Assembly: GCA_021779655.1 (NCBI GenBank)
Contig: JAJYAF010000002.1
Span: 1-25,769 of the forward strand
Direction: 5' to 3'
DNA from: Pseudomonadota bacterium
GTDB lineage: Bacteria; Pseudomonadota; Alphaproteobacteria; Acetobacterales; Acetobacteraceae
DNA: 25,769 nucleotides
Shown: in pieces, positions 8,639 through 15,076 of the stretch
Layout: each line of letters begins with the position of its first letter
Position numbering within the stretch: the first letter of the stretch is position 1
Position numbers and translations under genes: made by a program
The notes under the pieces: model-generated
Databases searched by the model: none
Told to the model about the DNA's origin: nothing
Seen by the model: only the letters and a program-made list of their open reading frames with translations

Positions 8639-8761
8639 TACGACGATATCGTAAAAGCCTGCGCAACTACCTGGAATCGGCGCGTCGCAGACCGCGCCCG
8701 CATCCCATCAACAGGCGTTCGTGATTGGGCATGTGTCAATGGTTGGGCAGGCTGGGTATAA
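8639..8761 (+). pseudogene. IS630-family transposase, C-terminal remnant
   Basis: The frame ending in TAA at 8761 reads YDDIVKACATTWNRRV, then IPSTGVRDWA. This closely resembles the end of IS630/DDE_3 transposases, where a YDxIVxACxxAWN helix is followed by I(R/T)SIGxRDWA. Everything upstream, including the DDE catalytic core, is absent: the tRNA-Leu gene ends only 35 bp before. The assignment is from memory of the family pattern and has not been searched. Confidence 0.55.
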
Positions 8762-8810
8762 GGTTGAGGTTCTGAACTCCGCCTCACGGCTGTGATCGTC
8801 AGCGCCTTCC

Positions 8811-8845
8811 TTCTGTCCCGCAACCTTTCAGGCTGCGGGACAGAA
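8811..8845. repeat. Strong hairpin in the gene-free stretch
   Basis: A perfect 12-bp inverted repeat TTCTGTCCCGCA / TGCGGGACAGAA (8811-8822 and 8834-8845) encloses an 11-nt loop. The loop can itself pair CCT with AGG, giving a nearly continuous 15-bp stem with a 3-nt loop. There is no T tract on either side, so it is not a typical terminator. It may be a mobile-element end or an RNA structure. Confidence 0.7.
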
Positions 8846-8910
8846 AAGAAATTGAGGCTTCGTAGCCATAACCTTTGGCTCATCAGCCTGTTCGCGTCAC
8901 ACAGCCCCTG

Positions 8911-9582
8911 CTATGGAACGGTCGCTGCCGTGGAGTGTTGACCGGATTTCGCGGCGAAAGAAACGATCATTCCGAACAGAACTCCAAGATACGCCGCGAA
9001 CAATACGCGCCATGCCGGGGGCAGCCAGAATGTTATGCTTTGCATGGGTATCCAGAATACGACCATCGATATGAGCGCTACTTTGCACCAGCGAACGGCC
9101 TCAGGCTTTTTGAAGACATGCCAGGGGGGCATAAAGCCATTTTCGATCATGCAATCCACCCAAAAATGGACAAACATGATGTAGAACGCGAGCCCGCCGA
9201 AGAAGTTGACCCATGAGCTTACCCAAAATGGGAAGAATGAGCTTGGCCACATATGTTGTGAAACCAATCCGGCCAAACCGCCAGCCAGAAGCGGGAATGC
9301 CGCGGTTATCCAAAGACCGATGACGCCCCAAACCAAAAACCGAATCCACAGTTTGGGCGGAATCCAATGGCCGAGCGTAATCCGGTCCTTCAGGCACTCA
9401 CCAAAAGTTGCGAGAAGCGCGAATTTAGCACACCCTGTGAGATAGGGATGAGCTGTCGTTAGCGCGGCAACGGTGCCGGATTCGACCTTCAGAAGCGCTG
9501 ACAAACCGAAAAAATACACTGCCCCGACGACATCGCCGAGTATCGATGGCGATTTCTTTTGTACGGATACAGAACTAACCAT
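8911..9582 (-). CDS. Mpv17/PMP22-like integral membrane protein
   Basis: A 223-residue, very hydrophobic protein with about four membrane segments (roughly 85-105, 117-140, 166-186 and 192-210). The order of short motifs matches eukaryotic Mpv17/PMP22/Sym1: HPYLTG (45-50) followed by a membrane helix with FGECLKDR where Mpv17 has the GD-x-Q region, and W177IPMQSITFWLPPAWRVL corresponding to the family's W-x-P-x-Q-x-x-N-F-x-x-x-P-x-x-x-R signature. The key Asn of NF is replaced by Thr-Phe. Mpv17 proteins form channels or pores in mitochondrial and peroxisomal membranes; bacterial members are poorly studied. An AAGGAT sequence lies upstream of the ATG. GC is lower than in the core genes. It follows the barrel-protein gene in the same direction. 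Confidence 0.6.
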   Translation of the reverse strand: MVSSVSVQKKSPSILGDVVGAVYFFGLSALLKVESGTVAALTTAHPYLTGCAKFALLATFGECLKDRITLGHWIPPKLWIRFLVWGVIGLWITAAFPLLAGGLAGLVSQHMWPSSFFPFWVSSWVNFFGGLAFYIMFVHFWVDCMIENGFMPPWHVFKKPEAVRWCKVALISMVVFWIPMQSITFWLPPAWRVLFAAYLGVLFGMIVSFAAKSGQHSTAATVP

Positions 9583-9617
9583 GTTTGATAATCCTTATCG
9601 TTGGTTTCTGCTTTCGC

Positions 9618-9705
9618 TATGAGTTGCCATCAAAATCCGGGAGTGTGGCCATAACCGCCGGCCCTTGTTTGCTGACAAGTTCAACCACAATCCCGGAAAC
9701 TCATA
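9618..9705. repeat. Three-tier inverted repeat between barrel-protein and Mpv17-like genes
   Basis: Nested arms: TATGAGTT/AACTCATA (9618-9625, 9698-9705), then TCCGGGAGTGTGG/CCACAATCCCGGA (9636-9648, 9685-9697; 12 of 13 pair), then CTTGT/ACAAG (9664-9668, 9675-9679). Read on the minus strand, the middle stem is followed by ATTTTG. It could act as a partial terminator or processing site that sets the ratio of the two flanking products. Confidence 0.65.
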
Positions 9706-9711
9706 AAGCGG

Positions 9712-10698
9712 TTAGAGGGGCGCCGCGAATCGAAGGTCAAACAGGTTGCCTCCCAAGCCGTTCTTGGTCCAGTCATAGGCCCATACGCCGGTGAGTTGAA
9801 GCCCGCTCTTGAATTGATAGGAAACCACAGGCCCGACTGAGAATGTATTATAAATCGAGCCCGGTACGGAGTGCCCGTTTAACGTGTCCTTGGCAAGCTC
9901 AGGAGTGTTACATCCGGAGACCCCGAGGGTCCAGGCGCCGAACGTCTTTGAAATCGTCACATCGTCTATAAGAAAAGGAGCCACGCGGTAATGGTAGCCA
10001 TGGAGCGTGGAGACCTGTCCATAAGGATTTGCCCATTCCAAGGTTCTCTTCGAAACCGTTGGGCCAAGGGGAACCTCGAGGCCGGCGCCGGCATTGATGG
10101 TCCAGCCATCATCCATCCAGGTTATTCCCATCCTCGGCATGAACGATGAGTAGGAGTTGCCCGACGGCGCTCCACCGTTTTTCATGCTCCCGTTGAGGAT
10201 GCTCATCGTGGCATTCGTCTGATCGGGCAGGAGAAACGTCGTGCTCGCGCCGAAGAAAAGATGATTGGTCAACGACCATGACAACATTATCGGCATAATG
10301 GCGGTGTTGAATAGCCCGAGGTTCCCGCGTCCAGGGTGTTGGGCCTGAACTGGCGTGTCGCTGGCGTACATGAACGGTATCGCTACCGCGGCGGCATAAT
10401 CCGCTCCTAGAATCTTGATGCCGGGGACCCATAAAATTGTGGGAATTTCGACCAGAAGGTCGATACCCGAGCCGGGTATCTTTCTGCTTTCAGGATCATA
10501 AGCATCAAAAATGGCCATATAGTCGTCCCACTGACCATACACACCTGGCGGGGGCAGAAGCGCCTCCGGAACGCCCGCTCTCACATTAGGGAGTTCCGCC
10601 GTCCAGGTTTCCTCGGCCTTGGAGGAGGGAATCGCTGCGAGGATGCCAAGACCTATGGCGGCGAGTCTGACTGCGAATGATGTTGGTTTCATTGACAT
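9712..10698 (-). CDS. Outer-membrane beta-barrel protein, Phenol_MetA_deg (PF13557)-like
   Basis: A 328-residue protein with a clear Sec signal peptide (basic MKPTSFAVR, hydrophobic LAAIGLGILAAI, cleavage likely after SKA at residue 28). The mature part is rich in alternating aromatic/polar strands (NLGLFNTAIMPIMLSWSLTNHLFFGA, VGPVVSYQFKSGLQLTGVWAYDW) and ends FDLRFAAPL, typical of an outer-membrane barrel. The organisation matches the SphA/Phenol_MetA_deg type of putative outer-membrane transporters found beside aromatic and hydrocarbon degradation genes. A GGGAA sequence precedes the double start MSM. It may be co-transcribed with the small ORF upstream and the Mpv17-like gene downstream. 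The substrate is unknown. Confidence 0.75.
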   Translation of the reverse strand: MSMKPTSFAVRLAAIGLGILAAIPSSKAEETWTAELPNVRAGVPEALLPPPGVYGQWDDYMAIFDAYDPESRKIPGSGIDLLVEIPTILWVPGIKILGADYAAAVAIPFMYASDTPVQAQHPGRGNLGLFNTAIMPIMLSWSLTNHLFFGASTTFLLPDQTNATMSILNGSMKNGGAPSGNSYSSFMPRMGITWMDDGWTINAGAGLEVPLGPTVSKRTLEWANPYGQVSTLHGYHYRVAPFLIDDVTISKTFGAWTLGVSGCNTPELAKDTLNGHSVPGSIYNTFSVGPVVSYQFKSGLQLTGVWAYDWTKNGLGGNLFDLRFAAPL

Positions 10699-10710
10699 TT
10701 GGTTCCCTTT

Positions 10711-10914
10711 TCAATTCTGGGGGTTGGTTACGGCTGGCAGATGCGGATTGAGACTGGTTTTGCTGATGCGCGGGAAGGCAGGCGCCGCGAGGCTTTGCCC
10801 GGCCCGAGTTGGGTTACGAGTCGGTGGTTCCGAGCGCGTCATGGATTCTCCAAGCCGGACCCGCGCCCGCGCCCGACCCGCTTGTCCCACCCGATTTTCG
10901 TTCAAAAGAGACAT
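10711..10914 (-). CDS. Possible small protein or leader ORF upstream of the barrel-protein gene
   Basis: Sixty-seven codons starting at ATG 10914, preceded by a strong GGGAGGAA ribosome binding site (10917-10924). The product is basic and Pro/Arg-rich (ENRVGQAGRARARVRLGES, RSEPPTRNPTRAG) with no signal peptide, membrane helix or known domain. It ends 12 nt before the ATG of the barrel-protein gene, a spacing that would allow coupled translation. The translation-start signal is the main evidence; composition alone does not prove coding. Confidence 0.4.
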   Translation of the reverse strand: MSLLNENRVGQAGRARARVRLGESMTRSEPPTRNPTRAGQSLAAPAFPRISKTSLNPHLPAVTNPQN

Positions 10915-10935
10915 ACTTCCTCCCATAATCCCATC

Positions 10936-10963
10936 CTTATATATCATCACATTTTGTCTTTAA
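10936..10963 (-). promoter_or_regulatory. Candidate promoter for the small ORF and barrel-protein gene
   Basis: On the minus strand TTAAAG (10963-10958) and TATAAG (10941-10936) are 16 bp apart. Transcription would begin about 15 nt before the ATG at 10914, just enough to include its ribosome binding site. The -35 match is weak. Confidence 0.3.
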
Positions 10964-10969
10964 TTTTTG

Positions 10970-12053
10970 TCTGACCCATGGATAGTCAGGCCATGTTTTC
11001 TCGCGGCTCGATTTATTGGCACCTCCGGTTGAGAAGTCACTTCACTAAAAGCCTGTTGCGAAACGAGATCGGTAGATATTTCGAGGCCTTCCAGCGTTTT
11101 GAGCGGTGCGAAGGCGCCTATGCGTGGGGAATCAATGCCGGATACCAAATCCTGATATTATCTGGTTTCCCTTATCATTTTTTCTTCCCATTTTATTCCT
11201 CCCCTACCATCTGCACCATCAGGATTCATGTGTGTCTTTTGAGAAACAAAATTCATTACATGTCTTTGTTGAGCGGCGGCTTCCTAAAAAAGGCCAAATC
11301 CGCTGACTGATTCACGCCTTGCTTGTGGCCCCAGCACCAACAAACGCCGCGCCTGCGAATCGAAATTCCAGAAGAACCTTCAAGGTTTTTCGGTACATTT
11401 ACTCTCCCTAACGATATTTTGCTCTTGAGGAGGATTCCGATAAAGTCCTTCTTTGGCAGTGTCAAGCGATTCCAGCCAGAGCCCACAGCAATTCAAATGA
11501 AAAATTCCATGATCGCGATTGTTCAGAAGTGACCAATCGAAATGCTGGCCTCCGATTTTACCGAAAGGGCTCGATTGCTTTCATAAGGAAAATGGCAATG
11601 AGGCATACCTATCGGGGAAGTTCCGGACGAGGAAATACTTTCACCGCCCGTTATCAAAGTTTGTTAGCATGCGAGCGGGATATTTGTTGTTGCGGTAACG
11701 TGCCTTTGGGCACGCACACCCTTTTGAAATAAAAATACCATTCAACGGAAGCCTGCCGCGCATGCGGGCTGGCAACGAAATATCGCGGTTTGCTGTTGCG
11801 GCGCTTTCCATCCTCCCGTCGTTCCGCGCCGCCACCGTAACCATCGCTTCCGTCGTTTGCCGGCTGTTGGCGGCCTGCGACGGCATCATATATCGTCAGC
11901 GCGCGTAAATTTCCCGATAAGGCATTGATTTTAGGCGCCCGCCAAGGTGTTGGAGCGGCGGGGCGAGAAACCGCATCAGGCGATTGTCCGCTTGCCCTCT
12001 TCGCTTGAGCACGGTTCGGCCGCGGGCGCGGCGGCGTATCTCCTCCGCCTGGC
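10970..12053. other. About 1.1 kb without a supported gene, lower GC
   Basis: Parts fall near 42% GC (for example 11161-11220), against well over 60% in flanking core genes. Reading frames are short, change phase and lack family motifs. A 6-bp hairpin CGTGCC/GGCACG sits at 11699-11714 without a T tract. I see no transposase, terminal repeats or tRNA. It is best read as decayed or non-coding acquired DNA. Confidence 0.5.
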
Positions 12054-13022
12054 TCAGGCCGCCGGCGCTTCTCTGCCTGCCCAATGCTGGCGCAGAGTCG
12101 CGCCACAGAAATCCACCACGCCGGAGGCCGCCGAGATCAGCCGACCCATGGTGAGGATGCCGTGAATCTGGTCGGTGAGGTGCAGCGCGGTAACCGCCAC
12201 ACCGTCCGCCTCCAGCCGGTCGGCATAGGCTCTGCCTTCGTCGCAGAGAGGGTCCTCGCCGCAGGTGAGCACCAAAGCCGGGGCGGTGCCGGCCAGGCTC
12301 GCCGCCCGGGCGGGCGAGGCCCGCGAATCGGCGCGGAGGGCGGGGTCGGGCGTGTAACGGTCGATGAACCAGCGCATGATCCGGCCCGAGAGCGGCATGT
12401 CCTCCGGCACGCGGGCATAGCTTGGCGTGTTCGCCGCCAGATCCGTCGCCGGGTAGAGGAGAAGCTGGAAATCGCAGGCCGGCAGGGTGCCGTCCCGCGC
12501 CATTTGGGCGACCACCGCCGCGAGGTTGCCGCCCGCGCTATCGCCGCCCACGGCGAGGCGGTTGGGGTCAATACCGAGCGACCCGGCCTCGGCTGAGGCC
12601 CAGCGGAAGGCCGCGGCGGCGTCCTCGACCGCCGCTGGGAACGGGTGTTCCGGTGCCAGGCGATAATCCACCGCGAGCACCACGCAGCCGGATACCCGCG
12701 CCAGCTGGCGGCATATGCCTTCATGGCTGTCGAGATCGCCCAGAACCCAGCCGCCGCCATGCAGATAGACGAGGCCCGGCAGCAACCGGCCATCCTCCGG
12801 CGCATCGCGGTAAAAGCGCAGTCGCAGTTCTCCGCCCGGCCCCGGCATCGTCAACTCGCGCCTCACGGCGATGGGCGGCGGCGGCGGCTGCACCAGGTCG
12901 CGGCGCGCGGCATAGTTGAGCCGCGCTTCCTCGGGCGGCAGGGCGTCGAGCGGCGCGATCTGCGCCTCCCGAGTCATGGTGATCAGCCGCATGACTTCCG
13001 GATGAAGGGCGCGCATCGGCAT
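12054..13022 (-). CDS. Alpha/beta hydrolase, hormone-sensitive-lipase family esterase
   Basis: A 322-residue family IV esterase. The oxyanion-hole motif HGGGW is at 88-92, the nucleophile elbow GDSAGG at 160-165 (Ser162), and the remaining triad residues are probably Asp257 (GEDPLCDEG) and His287 (DQIHGI). It has no signal peptide, so it is cytoplasmic. The start lies 3 nt after the stop of the monooxygenase gene, whose stop region TAGGAG doubles as the ribosome binding site. Co-expression with a Baeyer-Villiger-type enzyme suggests it hydrolyses the ester or lactone that enzyme makes. The substrate cannot be told from sequence. Confidence 0.92.
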   Translation of the reverse strand: MPMRALHPEVMRLITMTREAQIAPLDALPPEEARLNYAARRDLVQPPPPPIAVRRELTMPGPGGELRLRFYRDAPEDGRLLPGLVYLHGGGWVLGDLDSHEGICRQLARVSGCVVLAVDYRLAPEHPFPAAVEDAAAAFRWASAEAGSLGIDPNRLAVGGDSAGGNLAAVVAQMARDGTLPACDFQLLLYPATDLAANTPSYARVPEDMPLSGRIMRWFIDRYTPDPALRADSRASPARAASLAGTAPALVLTCGEDPLCDEGRAYADRLEADGVAVTALHLTDQIHGILTMGRLISAASGVVDFCGATLRQHWAGREAPAA

Positions 13023-13025
13023 CTC

Positions 13026-14684
13026 CTAGAGGCTCCGCCGCCGTTGCGTCCGGTTGCCGGAGAGCCGGAAGCCGCGATACCCGTTGTTCGCCACCTCCGC
13101 GCAAAGCGCGGCGTAACGCGCCATACCGCCCGCATAGGGCATGAAGACACGCGGCTTGCCGGGAATATTGGCGCCGAGATACCAGCTGGTGCCGGCTTGG
13201 GGCAGCAGGGTTGCGTTGGCCGCCTCGTTCACATGCGCGACCCAGGCCTCGGCCTCGGCCTCGCTCGTCTCGATGCGCGAATAGCCATGTGCCTCCATAT
13301 AGGCGATGCAATCCGTGATCCAGTTGACATGCTGCTCGATCGGCACCGGCATGTTGCACAGCACCGAGGGGCTGCCCGGCCCGGTGACGATGAACATATT
13401 CGGGAAATGCGGCGCCTGCAGCCCCAGATAGGTGCGCGGCCCCGCCGCCCAGTCCTCGCGCAGGCTATGCCCATCGGCGCCACGAATATCCATGGCGAGA
13501 AGACTGCCGGTGAGCGCGTCATACCCGGTGGCGAAGACGATGATGTCGAGCGGGACGATCCCGCCGCTTTTCAGGCGGATCCCCTCCGGGACGATTGCCT
13601 CGATCGGGTCCGCCTTGACATCCACGAGGCGGACATTATCGCGGTTGAAGGTCTCGAAATACCCGGTATCGACCGGCGGGCGCTTGGTGGCGAAGGGGTG
13701 GTCGCGGGGGATAAGCTTCTCCGCGATTTCGGGGTCCTTGACGATCTCGCGGATCTTGTCGTGGATGAACGCAACCGCCGTGTCATTGGCCGCCTTGTTG
13801 GTCAACAGATCGTTGAACTCGGCGCGAAAGCGCAATCCGCCGACCTCCCAGGCGCGTTCGTACCGGGCGAGCCGCTCCTCCTCCGGCACGGCGAGCGCCA
13901 AATCCTTGCTGATGGCGAAAGGATGGCCGTTGGGCGTGCTGCGCATGATGTCGCGCACGCCGGCATAGTTGGATTTGATGTCGTGGATGAATTCCGGCGT
14001 GAGCGGTGCGTTGCGGGCCGGGATGCTGAAATTGGCGGTGCGCTGAAAAACGCTGAGATGCGCGGCGGTTTCGGCGATCACCGGCGCGGCCTGAATACCG
14101 GTCGAGCCGGTGCCGACCAACCCCACGCGCTTGCCCGTGAAATCCACGCCCTCATGCGGCCAGCGCCCGGTATGGTACCATTGCCCGGCGAAGCTCTCCC
14201 GCCCCGGGATGGCGGGGATATTGGCGGCGGAAATGCAGCCCACGGCGGTGATGAGGAAACGGGTGATGAAGGTTTCGCCGGTCTCGGCGGTCACGGTCCA
14301 GAGGTCGCGCGCCGAATCGAACGTGGCACCGGCGACGCGGGTGTCAAGCTGAATGTCCCTCCGCAAATCGAAACGGTCCGCGACATGGTTGAGGTAGCGG
14401 CGGATTTCCTCATGGCTCGGATAGCGCTCGCTCCACTCCCATTCCTGCTCCAGCTCCTTTGAGAACGAATAGGAATAGGAAAAGCTTTCCGAATCGCAGC
14501 GCGCGCCCGGATAACGGTTCCAGTACCAGGTGCCGCCCACGCCGCTTCCGGCCTCCAGCACCCTGGCGTTGAGGCCAAGCGTGTCCCGCAGCTTGTGCAG
14601 CTGGTAAAGGCCGGAGAAGCCGGCGCCGATGATGATGGCGTCATAGGCCATGGCGGATGACGAGGATTGCCGTATCGCGGACAT
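13026..14684 (-). CDS. Flavin-dependent Baeyer-Villiger-type monooxygenase
   Basis: A 552-residue FAD/NADPH enzyme of the length and style of cyclohexanone and phenylacetone monooxygenases. The FAD-binding GAGFSG is at 20-25, GGTWYWNRYPGARCDSES follows at 50-67, the BVMO fingerprint FAGQWYHTGRWP is at 165-176, and the NADPH-binding GTGSTG is at 191-196. These enzymes insert one oxygen beside a carbonyl, turning ketones into esters or lactones. The ATG at 14684 is chosen because AGAGGAAA lies just upstream; a second Met at residue 12 is possible. First gene of an operon with the esterase. Its upstream region is highly structured. Confidence 0.93.
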   Translation of the reverse strand: MSAIRQSSSSAMAYDAIIIGAGFSGLYQLHKLRDTLGLNARVLEAGSGVGGTWYWNRYPGARCDSESFSYSYSFSKELEQEWEWSERYPSHEEIRRYLNHVADRFDLRRDIQLDTRVAGATFDSARDLWTVTAETGETFITRFLITAVGCISAANIPAIPGRESFAGQWYHTGRWPHEGVDFTGKRVGLVGTGSTGIQAAPVIAETAAHLSVFQRTANFSIPARNAPLTPEFIHDIKSNYAGVRDIMRSTPNGHPFAISKDLALAVPEEERLARYERAWEVGGLRFRAEFNDLLTNKAANDTAVAFIHDKIREIVKDPEIAEKLIPRDHPFATKRPPVDTGYFETFNRDNVRLVDVKADPIEAIVPEGIRLKSGGIVPLDIIVFATGYDALTGSLLAMDIRGADGHSLREDWAAGPRTYLGLQAPHFPNMFIVTGPGSPSVLCNMPVPIEQHVNWITDCIAYMEAHGYSRIETSEAEAEAWVAHVNEAANATLLPQAGTSWYLGANIPGKPRVFMPYAGGMARYAALCAEVANNGYRGFRLSGNRTQRRRSL

Positions 14685-14704
14685 GGTTGTTTCCTCTCGC
14701 TAGG

Positions 14705-14760
14705 CCGCCCCGAGGGGCGGTTTCCTTTCCCGAACAGGGAAAGAATAACCGCCCAGGCGG
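14705..14760 (-). promoter_or_regulatory. Three consecutive hairpins in the monooxygenase leader
   Basis: CCGCCC/GGGCGG (14705-14720, loop CGAG), CTTTCCC/GGGAAAG (14725-14743, loop GAACA) and CCGCC/GGCGG (14749-14760, loop CA) follow one another. The first begins about 20 nt before the monooxygenase ATG, just ahead of its ribosome binding site. On the plus strand the first stem is followed by TTTCCTTTCC and could instead block read-through toward the exporter. Confidence 0.5.
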
Positions 14761-14800
14761 GGAATGGCTATAGTGGAAGTTCAGAAATTCGAAATCCGTG

Positions 14801-14857
14801 GGTAGCTCCCTGGGGTAGCTCCCTGGGGAAGCTCCCTGGGGAAGCTCCCTGGGGAGC
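14801..14857. repeat. Four 13-bp tandem repeats plus a partial fifth
   Basis: Units GGTAGCTCCCTGG (14801-14813 and 14814-14826) and GGAAGCTCCCTGG (14827-14839 and 14840-14852) run head to tail, then GGAGC begins a fifth. Each contains an AGCT centre. Regular 13-bp spacing is slightly over one helical turn. Confidence 0.9.
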
Positions 14858-15076
14858 GGGCGGCGCCGAAGGAAGCCGCTCTGCGCTTCGGCGGCTGAGC
14901 GCACGGGTCTGCCCATCCTTGTCACCGGTGCCGCCCTCGTTTTACCATCTGGGAAATTAAACGGGCCGGAGTTGGGGGAGCTTGTTGGCCCAAATACAGA
15001 TCGCTGCTTTAGGAAAGATGTTCTGACGATACTGCGCTGGTTTTGTTTTCCGGCCAATTCATAGGGATAAATAGCC

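Larger units (their letters stand above)
8604..8910. other. Gene-free stretch after tRNA-Leu
   Basis: No intact gene is visible. The stretch holds a probable IS630-type transposase tail and, from 8811, a strong hairpin. No repeat of the tRNA-Leu 3' end was found here or further downstream by eye. Confidence 0.5.
14685..15076. other. Shared regulatory region between monooxygenase operon and exporter
   Basis: This 392-bp divergent gap has no gene. It contains three adjacent hairpins near the monooxygenase start and a 13-bp tandem repeat array, listed separately. The 180 bp nearest the exporter show no convincing -35/-10 pair, only AGGGATAAATAGCC before its ATG. Confidence 0.5.

Noticed and set aside
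10960..11148. A 62-codon minus-strand frame in the gene-free stretch
   Set aside because: The sequence looks less random than its neighbours, but it has no ribosome binding site and no recognisable family; not enough to call a gene.
10978..11310. A 110-codon plus-strand frame in the gene-free stretch
   Set aside because: AT-rich, aromatic-rich translation without motifs or a start signal.
11699..11714. Hairpin CGTGCC/GGCACG as a terminator
   Set aside because: No T tract follows on either strand and no gene ends nearby.
11896..12012. A short minus-strand frame ending MRFLAPPLQHLGGRLKS then YREIYAR, just after the esterase
   Set aside because: It looks protein-like, perhaps the tail of a lost gene, but needs a GTG start without a ribosome binding site and matches no family I can name.
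8596..12053. Duplicate of the tRNA-Leu 3' end marking an attachment site
   Set aside because: No second copy of the T-arm/acceptor sequence was found by eye in the downstream stretch.
12645..14462. A 605-codon plus-strand open frame
   Set aside because: Antisense to the monooxygenase and esterase, both with full catalytic motifs; no family features in the plus frame.
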